A program made the position numbers and the translations under genes. DNA of 5,487 bases, from NCBI GenBank assembly GCA_002440625.1, contig DJUV01000304.1:1-5487 (forward strand), read 5' to 3'. This DNA comes from Rhodobacteraceae bacterium UBA6273 (GTDB lineage: Bacteria; Pseudomonadota; Alphaproteobacteria; Rhodobacterales; Rhodobacteraceae). Positions 1 through 5,448 of the stretch are shown here, one piece after another. Positions within the stretch are counted from its first letter, which is position 1. Each line of letters starts with the position of its first letter. The notes beneath the pieces were generated by a model. The model was not told where the DNA came from. It worked only from the letters and a program-made list of their open reading frames with translations, and ran no database searches.

Positions 1-336
1 GAAAGCCGCTGGCGCGCCTTCGCCGAGCGGCTTTACACCGCGACCGACCGTGGCCTCCATATCCGCTACGACCCCGAACTCAGGACAAGCTTCCTTGCGG
101 CGTTCGAAGGGCCGCCCGTCGACCTCTGGCCGTATTTCGACGCCTGCGCCGGGCTGCCGCTGGCCCTGATCCGAGGCGCGAATTCGGACCTTCTGTCGCC
201 CGAGACGGCGGATGAGATGCGCCGCCGCCGAACCGACATGGGTTTCGCCGAGGTGCCCGACCGCGCCCATGTCCCTTTCCTCGATGAACCCGAAAGCCTC
301 GCGGCGTTGAACCTCTGGCTGGAGAAGATACGATGA
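1..336 (+). CDS. Alpha/beta hydrolase, C-terminal 111 residues (5' end outside window)
   Basis: The reading frame is open from the first base to the TGA at 334-336, so this is the C-terminal part of a larger protein (family members are usually 250-300 residues). The visible part looks like the end of an alpha/beta hydrolase: a helical cap-like stretch, then a hydrophobic strand 'LPLALIRGANSDLLSPE' (visible residues 52-68) whose Asp63 fits the acid of the catalytic triad, then 'RAHVPFLDEPE' (residues 89-98 approx.) whose His90 fits the triad histidine. The nucleophile serine lies upstream of the window, so activity cannot be confirmed and the substrate is unknown. The stop overlaps the start of the dehydratase gene in an ATGA, which suggests one transcript and coupled translation. 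Family assignment is fairly secure; a specific esterase, lipase or dehalogenase role is not. Confidence 0.8.
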   Translation, partial: ESRWRAFAERLYTATDRGLHIRYDPELRTSFLAAFEGPPVDLWPYFDACAGLPLALIRGANSDLLSPETADEMRRRRTDMGFAEVPDRAHVPFLDEPESLAALNLWLEKIR

Positions 337-1310
337 ACATCGGCATGATCGAAGCGGCGGCGGAACGGCTGAAAGGCCATGCCATCGCCACGCCGCTTCT
401 CAATTCGCCGTTCCTTGACAAGATTGCCGGGCGCGGGGTCTACGTGAAGGCCGAATGCCTGCAAAAGACCGGGTCCTTCAAGTTCCGGGGTGGCTGGTCA
501 GCAGTCTCTGCCCTTCCCCCCGATGTCCGGGCGCGGGGCGTCATCGCCTATTCCTCCGGCAACCATGCGCAGGGCGTTGCCTTGGCGGCGCGGATGCATG
601 GCGTGCCTTGCGTGATCCTGATGCCGTCGGACGCGCCGCGCGTGAAGATCGACAACACCCGCGCCCTTGGCGCCGAAGTGGTACTTTACGACCGCGCCAC
701 CGGCGACCGCGATGCCATCGGCGGCGCGCTGGCGGCGGATCGCGGGCTGACGCTGATCCGGCCCTATGATGAGCCGCAGGTGATCGCCGGTCAGGGCACC
801 ACGGGGCTTGAGATCGCGCGGCAGGCGAAAGACGCGGGAATTGAGCGCGCCGATGTGCTGGTCTGCTGCGGCGGCGGCGGCCTGACCTCGGGCATCGCTC
901 TGGCGCTTGCAGCGCATGCCCCCGGCTTGCGCGCCCGGCCCGCCGAACCGGAGGGGTTCGACGATGTGAAACGTTCGCTCGCCAGCGGCAAGATCGAGCG
1001 CAACAGCCGGTTGAGCGGCTCGCTCTGCGATGCCATCGTGACGCCGCAACCGGGCGAGTTGACCTTCCCTATTTTAAAGCGCCTCGCCGGGCCGGGCATT
1101 GCCGTCAGCGAGGATGAGGCGCTTGCCGCCATGTCAGCCGCCTTCAGCCGGCTGAGGATCGTGCTGGAACCCGGGGGCGCGGTGGCGCTCGCCGCAGCAC
1201 TCTTCCGCAGGGATGAGGTAGAAGGCGATGCGGTGATCGCCGTCGCCTCGGGCGGCAATGTCGATCCGGGCGTGTTCCGGCAGGCGCTTGACCGCTTCCC
1301 GACGCTCTGA
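333..1310 (+). CDS. PLP-dependent threonine/serine dehydratase (fold type II), 325 aa
   Basis: A fold-type II pyridoxal-phosphate enzyme that by family deaminates L-threonine and/or L-serine to 2-oxobutyrate or pyruvate plus ammonia in the cytosol. Visible motifs in order: 'KTGSFKFRGG' (residues 45-54) with the PLP Schiff-base lysine at Lys50; 'SSGNHAQG' (74-81), the substrate-contacting loop; the glycine-rich phosphate-binding loop 'CGGGGLTSG' (179-187); 'EPEGFDD' (205-211); and 'SGGN' (306-309), whose serine normally contacts the pyridine nitrogen. At 325 residues it has only the catalytic domain and no C-terminal ACT-type regulatory domain, so it resembles catabolic dehydratases and serine racemases rather than allosteric biosynthetic IlvA of about 500 residues. 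The ATG at 333 is supported by GGAGAA six bases upstream, inside the hydrolase gene. Racemase or other beta-elimination activity cannot be excluded. No terminator is seen after the stop, which lies two bases from the end of the opposing gene. Confidence 0.88.
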   Translation: MNIGMIEAAAERLKGHAIATPLLNSPFLDKIAGRGVYVKAECLQKTGSFKFRGGWSAVSALPPDVRARGVIAYSSGNHAQGVALAARMHGVPCVILMPSDAPRVKIDNTRALGAEVVLYDRATGDRDAIGGALAADRGLTLIRPYDEPQVIAGQGTTGLEIARQAKDAGIERADVLVCCGGGGLTSGIALALAAHAPGLRARPAEPEGFDDVKRSLASGKIERNSRLSGSLCDAIVTPQPGELTFPILKRLAGPGIAVSEDEALAAMSAAFSRLRIVLEPGGAVALAAALFRRDEVEGDAVIAVASGGNVDPGVFRQALDRFPTL

Positions 1311-1312
1311 GG

Positions 1313-2314
1313 TCAGTTCACTCGCGAGACGACGTAGTCGGCAAGATCGGTCAGCATGTCGCGCAGATCATGCGGCGGCAGGGCCGTGAGCGCCGCCTTG
1401 GCCTTCGCCGCCCAAGCCAGCGCATCCGCCTTCGTCAGCTCCATCGCCCGGTGCCGGGCCATGATCGCCAGCGCTTCCTCGAAATCGCCGTCGGCCTGCT
1501 GACCCTTCTCGATGGTCCGCCGCCAGAAGGCGCGCTCCACTTCATCCGCCGCCGCCACCGCCTTGATCACAGGCAAGGTCAGCTTCCGTTCGCGGAAATC
1601 GTCTCCGGTGTTCTTGCCGATGACGGTGCTGGAGCCGCCGTAATCCAGAAGATCATCGACGATCTGGAACGCGATCCCCAGCGCATCGCCATAGACATGC
1701 AGCGCGCGGACCTGATCCTCGGGCGCCCCGGCAATGACGCCGCCGACCTCGGTTGCGGCGGAAAACAGCGCCGCCGTCTTGCCGCGCACGACCTGGAGGT
1801 AGATCTTCTCATCCGTGCGCAGATCCTGCGCCGCCGTCAGTTGCAGCACCTCACCCTCGGCAATCGTCGCCGAGGCATTGGCAAGGATGTCGAGGACGCG
1901 CAGCGACCCGGTTTCCACCATCAGCTGGAAGGACCGCGAAAAGAGGTAGTCACCGACAAGAACCGAGGATTTGTTGTCCCAGAGCAGGTTCGCCGTCGGC
2001 CGTCCCCGCCGCTGGCGGCTTTCATCGACCACGTCGTCATGGAGAAGCGTCGCCGTATGGATGAACTCCACCGTCGCCGCGAGCTTCAGGTGATGTTCGC
2101 CCTCGTAACCGCAAAGCCGCGCGGCGGCGAGCGTCAGCATCGGCCTCAGCCGCTTGCCCCCGGCCTCGACCAGATGGGCGGTGACTTCCGGGATGCGCGG
2201 CGCATGTTCCGACGCCATGCGGTCGCGGATGAGCGCATTCACGGCCGTCAGATCGGCGGCGAGATAGGCGGCCATCCGGTCATGTGGCTTATGTGCGGCT
2301 TCGTCCAGACTCAT
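1313..2314 (-). CDS. ispB: Long-chain polyprenyl diphosphate synthase (octa-/decaprenyl type), 333 aa
   Basis: A trans-isoprenyl diphosphate synthase that extends farnesyl or geranylgeranyl diphosphate with isopentenyl diphosphate to give the ubiquinone side chain. Visible motifs: 'GGKRLRP' (residues 52-58), which binds isopentenyl diphosphate; the first aspartate-rich motif 'DDVVD' (93-97); and the second, 'DDLLD' (220-224), both of which bind Mg-diphosphate. The fifth residue before the first motif is Ala88, a small residue, as expected for enzymes with a deep pocket and long products. Length matches IspB/decaprenyl synthases (about 320-340). A C50 product (Q10) is an inference from the likely lineage. 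The ATG at 2314 was chosen because the family N-terminus begins there ('MSLDEAAHK'); the frame stays open a further 98 codons upstream to 2608, but that stretch lies opposite the DUF2007 gene and resembles nothing. Its ribosome binding site is weak. It is divergent from the DUF2007 gene. Confidence 0.93.
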   Translation of the reverse strand: MSLDEAAHKPHDRMAAYLAADLTAVNALIRDRMASEHAPRIPEVTAHLVEAGGKRLRPMLTLAAARLCGYEGEHHLKLAATVEFIHTATLLHDDVVDESRQRRGRPTANLLWDNKSSVLVGDYLFSRSFQLMVETGSLRVLDILANASATIAEGEVLQLTAAQDLRTDEKIYLQVVRGKTAALFSAATEVGGVIAGAPEDQVRALHVYGDALGIAFQIVDDLLDYGGSSTVIGKNTGDDFRERKLTLPVIKAVAAADEVERAFWRRTIEKGQQADGDFEEALAIMARHRAMELTKADALAWAAKAKAALTALPPHDLRDMLTDLADYVVSRVN

Positions 2315-2368
2315 CGGCGTCCCGTGCTTACTCGACAAACCCCGCGGGCAGTCCTTAAGACTTGGATT
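2315..2368. promoter_or_regulatory. Divergent intergenic region between polyprenyl synthase and DUF2007 genes
   Basis: Only 54 bases separate the two divergent start codons, so any promoters here must overlap or lie inside the neighbouring genes. For the rightward gene there is a TCGACA (2332-2337), five of six matches to the -35 consensus, but the hexamer 17 bases downstream, TTAAGA (2355-2360), is a poor -10. If used, it would start RNA almost at the ATG (2369). The region also holds two palindromes, CCCGCGGG (2341-2348) and CTTAAG (2354-2359). No convincing promoter is visible for the leftward gene. Function is inferred from position. Confidence 0.35.
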
Positions 2369-2584
2369 ATGAAAGAGCTTCTGCGCACCAACGACCCAAC
2401 TGTAATCGCATTCGCGACCGCTCTTCTTGACGGTGAGGGTATAGCCGCCTTTCAGATGGACGTCCACATGAGCGTTCTCGAAGGTTCCTTGGGCATATTG
2501 CCGCGCAGGCTGATGGTGGGCGACCGCGACCTCTTTCTTGCCCGCGCGATCCTTGCCGACAACGGCATCGACACGGGCCTCTGA
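2369..2584 (+). CDS. DUF2007 domain protein (putative signal-transducing protein), 71 aa
   Basis: A small soluble protein that I recognise as the DUF2007 family, sometimes labelled 'putative signal transducing protein'; its biochemical role is not known. The sequence begins 'MKELLRTNDPTVIAFATALL' and has the family's layout: an N-terminal strand followed by a helix (residues 10-22, 'selecting the copy to act on' style ferredoxin-like fold), a second strand with 'GIAAFQMDVHMSVLEG' (24-39), and a final strand-helix 'RRLMVGDRDLFLARAILADNGI' in pieces over 46-67. Length equals the family norm of about 65-80. There are no membrane segments, signal peptide or cysteines. No Shine-Dalgarno sequence is seen before the ATG. 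The gene ends one base before the start of the methyltransferase gene, so the two are almost certainly co-transcribed. The fold statement is from family knowledge, not from the sequence itself. Confidence 0.85.
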   Translation: MKELLRTNDPTVIAFATALLDGEGIAAFQMDVHMSVLEGSLGILPRRLMVGDRDLFLARAILADNGIDTGL

Positions 2585-2585
2585 G

Positions 2586-3353
2586 ATGTTCCCCCACGAC
2601 GCCCTCACCTGCGATGGCTTTCTCGGCGGCGCGCTCAGGGTCTGGCAGCCGAAGGCGGGTTACCGCGCGGCGATGGACCCGGTCTTGCTGGCCGCTGCCG
2701 TGCCGGCCCGCGCTGGCGAAACCGTGCTGGAACTGGGCTGCGGTGCGGGAGTGGCGAGCCTATGCCTCGGGCACCGCGTTCCCGGCATCGGACTCACGGG
2801 GATCGAGCGGCAGGCAGACTATGCCGATCTCGCGCGCCGGAATGCGTCGGAAAATGGCCTGACCTTCGATGTGACCGAGGGCGACATTGCCCGGATGCCA
2901 GCCGCTTTGCGCGCCCTCACCTTCGATCACGTGATCGCCAACCCGCCCTATTTCCCGAAAGGCGGCGGCACGCCTGCCCGTGACGGCGGCCGCGAGGCGG
3001 CGCAGCGCGAGGACTTGGCCCTGGCCGAATGGCTTCGCATCGGGCTGAAGCGGCTCCGCCCCGGCGGCTGGCTGACGGTGATCCAGGCCGCCGACCGGCT
3101 GCCCGACCTTCTCGCCGGCCTCGGCCCCGGTGCGGGCAGCACCGTTGTGCTGCCCATTGTGCCGCGCGACGGGCGACCGGCAGGGCGGGTGATCCTCCAG
3201 ACCCGCAAGGGCGGCCGCGCTGCCTTTCGCCTTTTAGCCCCTTTGGTCATTCATTCCGGCGCGGAGCATCTGAAGGACGGCGACGACCAGACGCCCGAGG
3301 CGCGCGTCATTCTGCGGGACGGTTCCGCGCTCGATCTGCAGGCAGGACGTTAG
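2586..3353 (+). CDS. TrmN6-like tRNA adenine-N6 methyltransferase (COG4123), 255 aa
   Basis: An S-adenosylmethionine-dependent methyltransferase of the COG4123 group, whose characterised member in E. coli methylates N6 of A37 in tRNA1(Val). Evidence: SAM-binding motif I 'VLELGCGAGVASL' (residues 47-59), an acidic end of the second strand 'GIER' (72-75), and the N6-adenine catalytic motif 'NPPY' (119-122) preceded by the hydrophobic strand 'FDHVIA'. The N-terminus 'LGGALRVWQPKAGYRAAMDPVLLA' in two pieces (13-36) is typical of the group, in which a substrate-binding 'QPK.GYR...DPVLLA' block precedes motif I. Length fits the family (about 240-255). The ATG at 2586 is preferred to an in-frame TTG at 2538 because family homology starts there and it follows the upstream stop by one base, suggesting translational coupling; its own ribosome site is poor. 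The tRNA target here is an inference; a ribosomal RNA or protein target is less likely but possible. Confidence 0.88.
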   Translation: MFPHDALTCDGFLGGALRVWQPKAGYRAAMDPVLLAAAVPARAGETVLELGCGAGVASLCLGHRVPGIGLTGIERQADYADLARRNASENGLTFDVTEGDIARMPAALRALTFDHVIANPPYFPKGGGTPARDGGREAAQREDLALAEWLRIGLKRLRPGGWLTVIQAADRLPDLLAGLGPGAGSTVVLPIVPRDGRPAGRVILQTRKGGRAAFRLLAPLVIHSGAEHLKDGDDQTPEARVILRDGSALDLQAGR

Positions 3354-3412
3354 CCTTCCGGCAAGGTTTGGCTCGCCATTCTCGCTGCGGTCGGATGCCG
3401 CGCATCTGAAGC

Positions 3413-3441
3413 GTGACACGACTCAAGTAATGTGATGGGAT
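3413..3441 (+). promoter_or_regulatory. Possible sigma-70-type promoter for the YdcH-family gene
   Basis: GTGACA (3413-3418) matches five of six bases of the -35 consensus. After a 17-base spacer comes TGGGAT (3436-3441), which matches three of six -10 bases (T1, A5, T6) and is preceded by TG one base earlier, as in extended -10 elements. Transcription would start near 3448, giving a leader of about 25 bases with a good ribosome binding site. It is the best promoter-like match in the 119-base gap, but the -10 is weak. Confidence 0.3.
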
Positions 3442-3457
3442 TGTGACAGAGTTCACA
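3442..3457. promoter_or_regulatory. CRP/FNR-family-like palindrome TGTGA-N6-TCACA
   Basis: A perfect inverted repeat, TGTGA (3442-3446) and TCACA (3453-3457) with a six-base spacer, which is exactly the core of the enterobacterial CRP site. A third copy of TGTGA lies at 3431-3435, 11 bases (one helical turn) before the first. The site ends 15 bases before the ATG of the YdcH-family gene and overlaps the start point predicted from the promoter above, so a bound protein would more likely repress than activate. Whether a CRP-type protein with this specificity exists in the organism cannot be seen here. Confidence 0.35.
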
Positions 3458-3460
3458 GGA

Positions 3461-3466
3461 GAGGAG
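3461..3466 (+). promoter_or_regulatory. Ribosome binding site of the YdcH-family gene
   Basis: GAGGAG, extended upstream by a further AGGA, sits six bases before the ATG at 3473. It decides the start: an in-frame GTG at 3443 would add ten residues but has no comparable site and would put the coding region over the palindrome. Confidence 0.75.
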
Positions 3467-3472
3467 ACCCCG

Positions 3473-3640
3473 ATGTCGCTTGGTTCGCACCTGCAAGAAC
3501 TTCGCAAGAAGCACCAGAACTTGTCCGAAGCCGTGGAAGAGGCTCAGCGCCATCCCGGCTCCAACGACCTCACCATCGCGGAGATGAAAAAGCAGAAACT
3601 GCGTCTCAAGGAAGAAATATCGCGCCTCACCGAGGCCTGA
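3473..3640 (+). CDS. YdcH/DUF465-family small coiled-coil protein, 55 aa
   Basis: A short, highly charged, almost wholly helical protein recognised as the DUF465 (YdcH-like) family, common as single or several copies in proteobacteria; its function is not established. The sequence shows a first helix 'LGSHLQELRKKHQNLSEAVE' (residues 3-22) with heptad-like leucines, a turn at 'HPGSND' (27-32), and a second helix containing 'TIAEMKKQKLRLKEEISRL' (34-52). This helix-turn-helix hairpin and the closing 'K.KLRLKEEI..L' pattern are the family's hallmark. There is no signal peptide or membrane segment, so it is cytosolic. It stands alone, with its own strong ribosome binding site, a possible promoter and a CRP-like palindrome upstream. 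Its stop is four bases from the stop of the opposing transporter gene; no T-rich terminator lies between. Confidence 0.85.
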   Translation: MSLGSHLQELRKKHQNLSEAVEEAQRHPGSNDLTIAEMKKQKLRLKEEISRLTEA

Positions 3641-3644
3641 CGCA

Positions 3645-4508
3645 CTAGCTCCGCGCGCCGGCCCGCGCCGCGACCCACGCGCCGCCCGTGATGAGGGCGG
3701 CAGCGATGGCGATTTGCGGCGTCGCCGGCGCGAGGCCTGCGGCCAGAAGCACAAGCGTCGAGATCAACGGAGCGGCGTAGGCCGACACTCCTAAAAGTTG
3801 GATGTCACCCCGCTTGACCCCGATGTCCCAGATGTAAAAGGCAAGCCCCACGGGGCCAAGGCCGAGGGCGATGCTTGACGCCCAGCCGAGCGCGCTTTGC
3901 GGCCAGACGGTAGTTTCGAGGGCGAGGTGTGCGGCGGCGGACAGAAGCGCCGTCCCGAGACAAAAAACCGTGACCGAGGCTGTCGGCACCGTGCCAAAGC
4001 GGCGCGACACCACCGAATAGGTGGCCCAGGTCAACGCCGCGAAAAAGGCGAGGATCAGGCCCTTGGCATGGGCGGGATCAAAGCCGCCGCCCGAGCGCAG
4101 CACGATCAGCGCCGCGCCCGCAAAGGACAATAGTGCGCCGATGACATGGCCGGCCGTTAGCCTTTCCCCCGGCAGGAGGCCGGAGAAAAGCACGATGAAA
4201 AGCGGCCAGAGATAGGCGATCAGGCTCGCCTCCGCCGGTGGTGCCAAGCGCAGGGCCGAAAAGTAAAGCAGGTGATAGCCGAAAAGCGCCGCCGTGCCGA
4301 AAAGATAGACCGCCGGGCGCACCGTCCGCAGTTGTCCCGCGCTGCCGGTGGCAATGGTCCAGACCACGCCCAGCGCGCCGCCGATGGCGAAGGTGATGGT
4401 ATTCAGCAGGAGTGGCGGCACCGGCGCCGAGCCGACGGTGAAAAGCGCCAGCAGAGACCAGAGCAGAACCGCCCCGAAGCCGATCGCCGTTGCCTTGCCG
4501 CGTGTCAT
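3645..4508 (-). CDS. DMT-superfamily transporter, EamA domains, YddG-like exporter, 287 aa
   Basis: An inner-membrane protein of the drug/metabolite transporter superfamily with two EamA repeats of five helices each. Hydrophobic segments are visible at roughly residues 6-26, 31-52, 67-86, 93-112, 119-137, 149-167, 177-197, 206-228, 239-259 and 264-282, which gives the usual ten helices; length 287 is typical. The stretch 'FGYHLLYFSALRLAPPAEAS' (76-95), followed by 'LIAYLWPLFIVLFSG' (96-110), resembles the YddG aromatic amino acid exporter branch, in which the Tyr-Leu-Trp-Pro block at the start of helix 4 is well conserved. The substrate is therefore possibly aromatic or other amino acids, but this is inference. 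The ATG at 4508 is chosen from the family N-terminus; only a weak purine-rich stretch precedes it. It lies downstream of the phaB terminator, so it probably has its own promoter in 4509-4574, where I see no clear one. Confidence 0.88.
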   Translation of the reverse strand: MTRGKATAIGFGAVLLWSLLALFTVGSAPVPPLLLNTITFAIGGALGVVWTIATGSAGQLRTVRPAVYLFGTAALFGYHLLYFSALRLAPPAEASLIAYLWPLFIVLFSGLLPGERLTAGHVIGALLSFAGAALIVLRSGGGFDPAHAKGLILAFFAALTWATYSVVSRRFGTVPTASVTVFCLGTALLSAAAHLALETTVWPQSALGWASSIALGLGPVGLAFYIWDIGVKRGDIQLLGVSAYAAPLISTLVLLAAGLAPATPQIAIAAALITGGAWVAARAGARS

Positions 4509-4574
4509 CTTTGCCCCCGTCCCTGCCCTCCGCGTCGCTTAGCCGACCGGCATGGCCAGCCGCAAGACGCCATG

Positions 4575-4601
4575 AAAAAGGCCGGCCCCGAAGGACCGGC
4601 C
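4575..4601 (-). terminator. Rho-independent terminator of the phaA-phaB unit
   Basis: Read on the - strand, a nine-base-pair GC-rich stem (arms 4593-4601 and 4580-4588, with one G-U pair) closes a UUCG tetraloop (4589-4592) and is followed at once by five T (4575-4579). It starts 20 bases after the phaB stop. Stem, stable tetraloop and U-run are all textbook, and on the + strand the stem is not followed by T, so it works for the leftward transcript only. Confidence 0.9.
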
Positions 4602-4621
4602 ACGATGCCATGCGGCAGCGT

Positions 4622-5344
4622 TCAGACGAAGAACTGCGCGCCGTTGGCCGAGATGGTCGAGCCGTTGATGAATCCCGCATCGTCCGAGACGAGGAAGGCC
4701 ACGCAGCGCGCGATCTCCTCAGGCTCGCCCAGACGGCCCGCCGGGATGCCAGCGATGATCGATTCGCGCACCTTTTCCGGCACCGCCATCACCATTTCGG
4801 TGGCGATGTAGCCGGGGCAGACCGCGTTCGCGGTAATCCCGGCCCGCGCGCCTTCCTGCGCAAGGCTCTTGACGATGCCTAGATCGCCGGCCTTGGTCGC
4901 GGCGTAGTTGACCTGGGCGAACTGGCCCTTCTGGCCGTTGATCGAGGAAATCACCACGACGCGGCCGAACTTGCGGTCACGCATCCCCGGCCAGATCGGA
5001 TGGACGGTGTTGAAAACGCCCGTCAGGTTGGTGTCGATCACCTGATGCCACTGCTCCGGCGTCATCTTGTGGAACGGCGCGTCGCGGGTAATGCCGGCAT
5101 TGGCGACGACGATCTCGACCGGGCCGAGATCGGCCTCGACCTTGGCGATCCCGGCCTTGGAGGCCTCATAGTCGCCGACGTTCCACTTGTAGGTCTTGAT
5201 CCCGGTCTCGGAGGTGAACTTGGCCGCGGCCTCGTCGTTACCGGCATAGTTCGCCGCGACGGTGTAACCCTTGTTCTTGAGCGCCTGCGAAATCGCGGCG
5301 CCGATACCGCGCGATCCGCCGGTGACCAAAGCTACTCTCGACAT
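4622..5344 (-). CDS. phaB: Acetoacetyl-CoA reductase PhaB (NADPH-dependent SDR), 240 aa
   Basis: Cytosolic short-chain dehydrogenase that reduces acetoacetyl-CoA to (R)-3-hydroxybutyryl-CoA, the monomer for polyhydroxybutyrate. Evidence: cofactor-binding 'TGGSRGIGAA' (residues 8-17), 'ANAGITRD' (81-88), Asn107 in 'DTNLTGVFN', and the catalytic set Ser134, Tyr147 and Lys151 within 'ISSINGQKGQFAQVNYAATK' (132-151). The Gln-Lys-Gly-Gln block and 'CPGYIATEMV' (176-185) are specific to PhaB among SDRs, and length equals the family norm of about 240-246. The start ATG (5342-5344) has a near-perfect ribosome site. The gene follows phaA with a 104-base spacer and ends at a strong terminator, so the pair forms the 3' end of a pha transcript. 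One small oddity: the SDR 'NNAG' motif reads 'ANAG', which I believe occurs in related Rhodobacterales PhaB proteins. FabG is the alternative, but the PhaB-specific blocks make it unlikely. Confidence 0.95.
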   Translation of the reverse strand: MSRVALVTGGSRGIGAAISQALKNKGYTVAANYAGNDEAAAKFTSETGIKTYKWNVGDYEASKAGIAKVEADLGPVEIVVANAGITRDAPFHKMTPEQWHQVIDTNLTGVFNTVHPIWPGMRDRKFGRVVVISSINGQKGQFAQVNYAATKAGDLGIVKSLAQEGARAGITANAVCPGYIATEMVMAVPEKVRESIIAGIPAGRLGEPEEIARCVAFLVSDDAGFINGSTISANGAQFFV

Positions 5345-5351
5345 GATTCTT

Positions 5352-5358
5352 CCTCCTT
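5352..5358 (-). promoter_or_regulatory. Ribosome binding site of phaB
   Basis: On the - strand AAGGAGG lies seven bases before the phaB ATG, an almost complete match to the anti-Shine-Dalgarno sequence. It is the strongest such site in the window and implies efficient, independent initiation on phaB despite the long gap after phaA. Confidence 0.9.
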
Positions 5359-5395
5359 GAGGTGGGTGCTTGAAATCCTGTTATCGAAACGAATT

Positions 5396-5422
5396 TCCAG
5401 GCGCAACATTATTGCGCCCAGA
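5396..5422 (-). other. Intercistronic RNA hairpin between phaA and phaB
   Basis: An inverted repeat with a perfect seven-base core, GGCGCAA/TTGCGCC (arms 5412-5418 and 5400-5406), and a five-base loop. In the - strand RNA the stem extends to eleven pairs (5396-5406 with 5412-5422) through two G-U wobbles and two Watson-Crick pairs; on the + strand the wobble positions become A-C mismatches, so the structure favours the phaA-phaB transcript. No U-run follows it, so it is not a standard intrinsic terminator. It could be an RNA-processing or stability element, or a DNA operator; the sequence alone does not decide. Confidence 0.6.
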
Positions 5423-5448
5423 TTTCGCGTTTGCAGAAACTTTACGCC

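Noticed and set aside
498..1258. Two - strand open frames within the dehydratase gene
   Set aside because: Shadow frames of a well-supported PLP enzyme gene, with no recognisable domain and no ribosome binding site.
1370..2368. A long + strand open frame opposite the polyprenyl synthase gene, running on into DUF2007
   Set aside because: It is arginine-, histidine- and proline-rich, resembles no family, and is explained by GC-rich codon use of the real gene on the other strand. Only its last 71 codons are the true DUF2007 gene.
2538..2585. TTG start giving the methyltransferase 16 extra residues
   Set aside because: The extra residues are low-complexity and overlap the DUF2007 gene; the ATG at 2586 fits family length and coupling.
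2315..2608. A 98-codon N-terminal extension of the polyprenyl synthase
   Set aside because: It lies antisense to the DUF2007 gene, shows no similarity to the family, and the normal family N-terminus starts at 2314 with the expected total length.
3354..3366. CCTT/AAGG hairpin right after the methyltransferase stop as a terminator
   Set aside because: Only four base pairs, and the following TTTGG is not a proper U-run.
4272..4882. Two + strand open frames across the transporter, the terminator and phaB
   Set aside because: They are opposite well-supported genes, rich in Arg/Pro/Ala, and cross a strong terminator; no family similarity.
4938..4953. FNR-like half-site TTGAT with a poor second half inside phaB
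   Set aside because: The second half (GAAAT in place of ATCAA) does not match, and the site lies inside a coding region far from any start.
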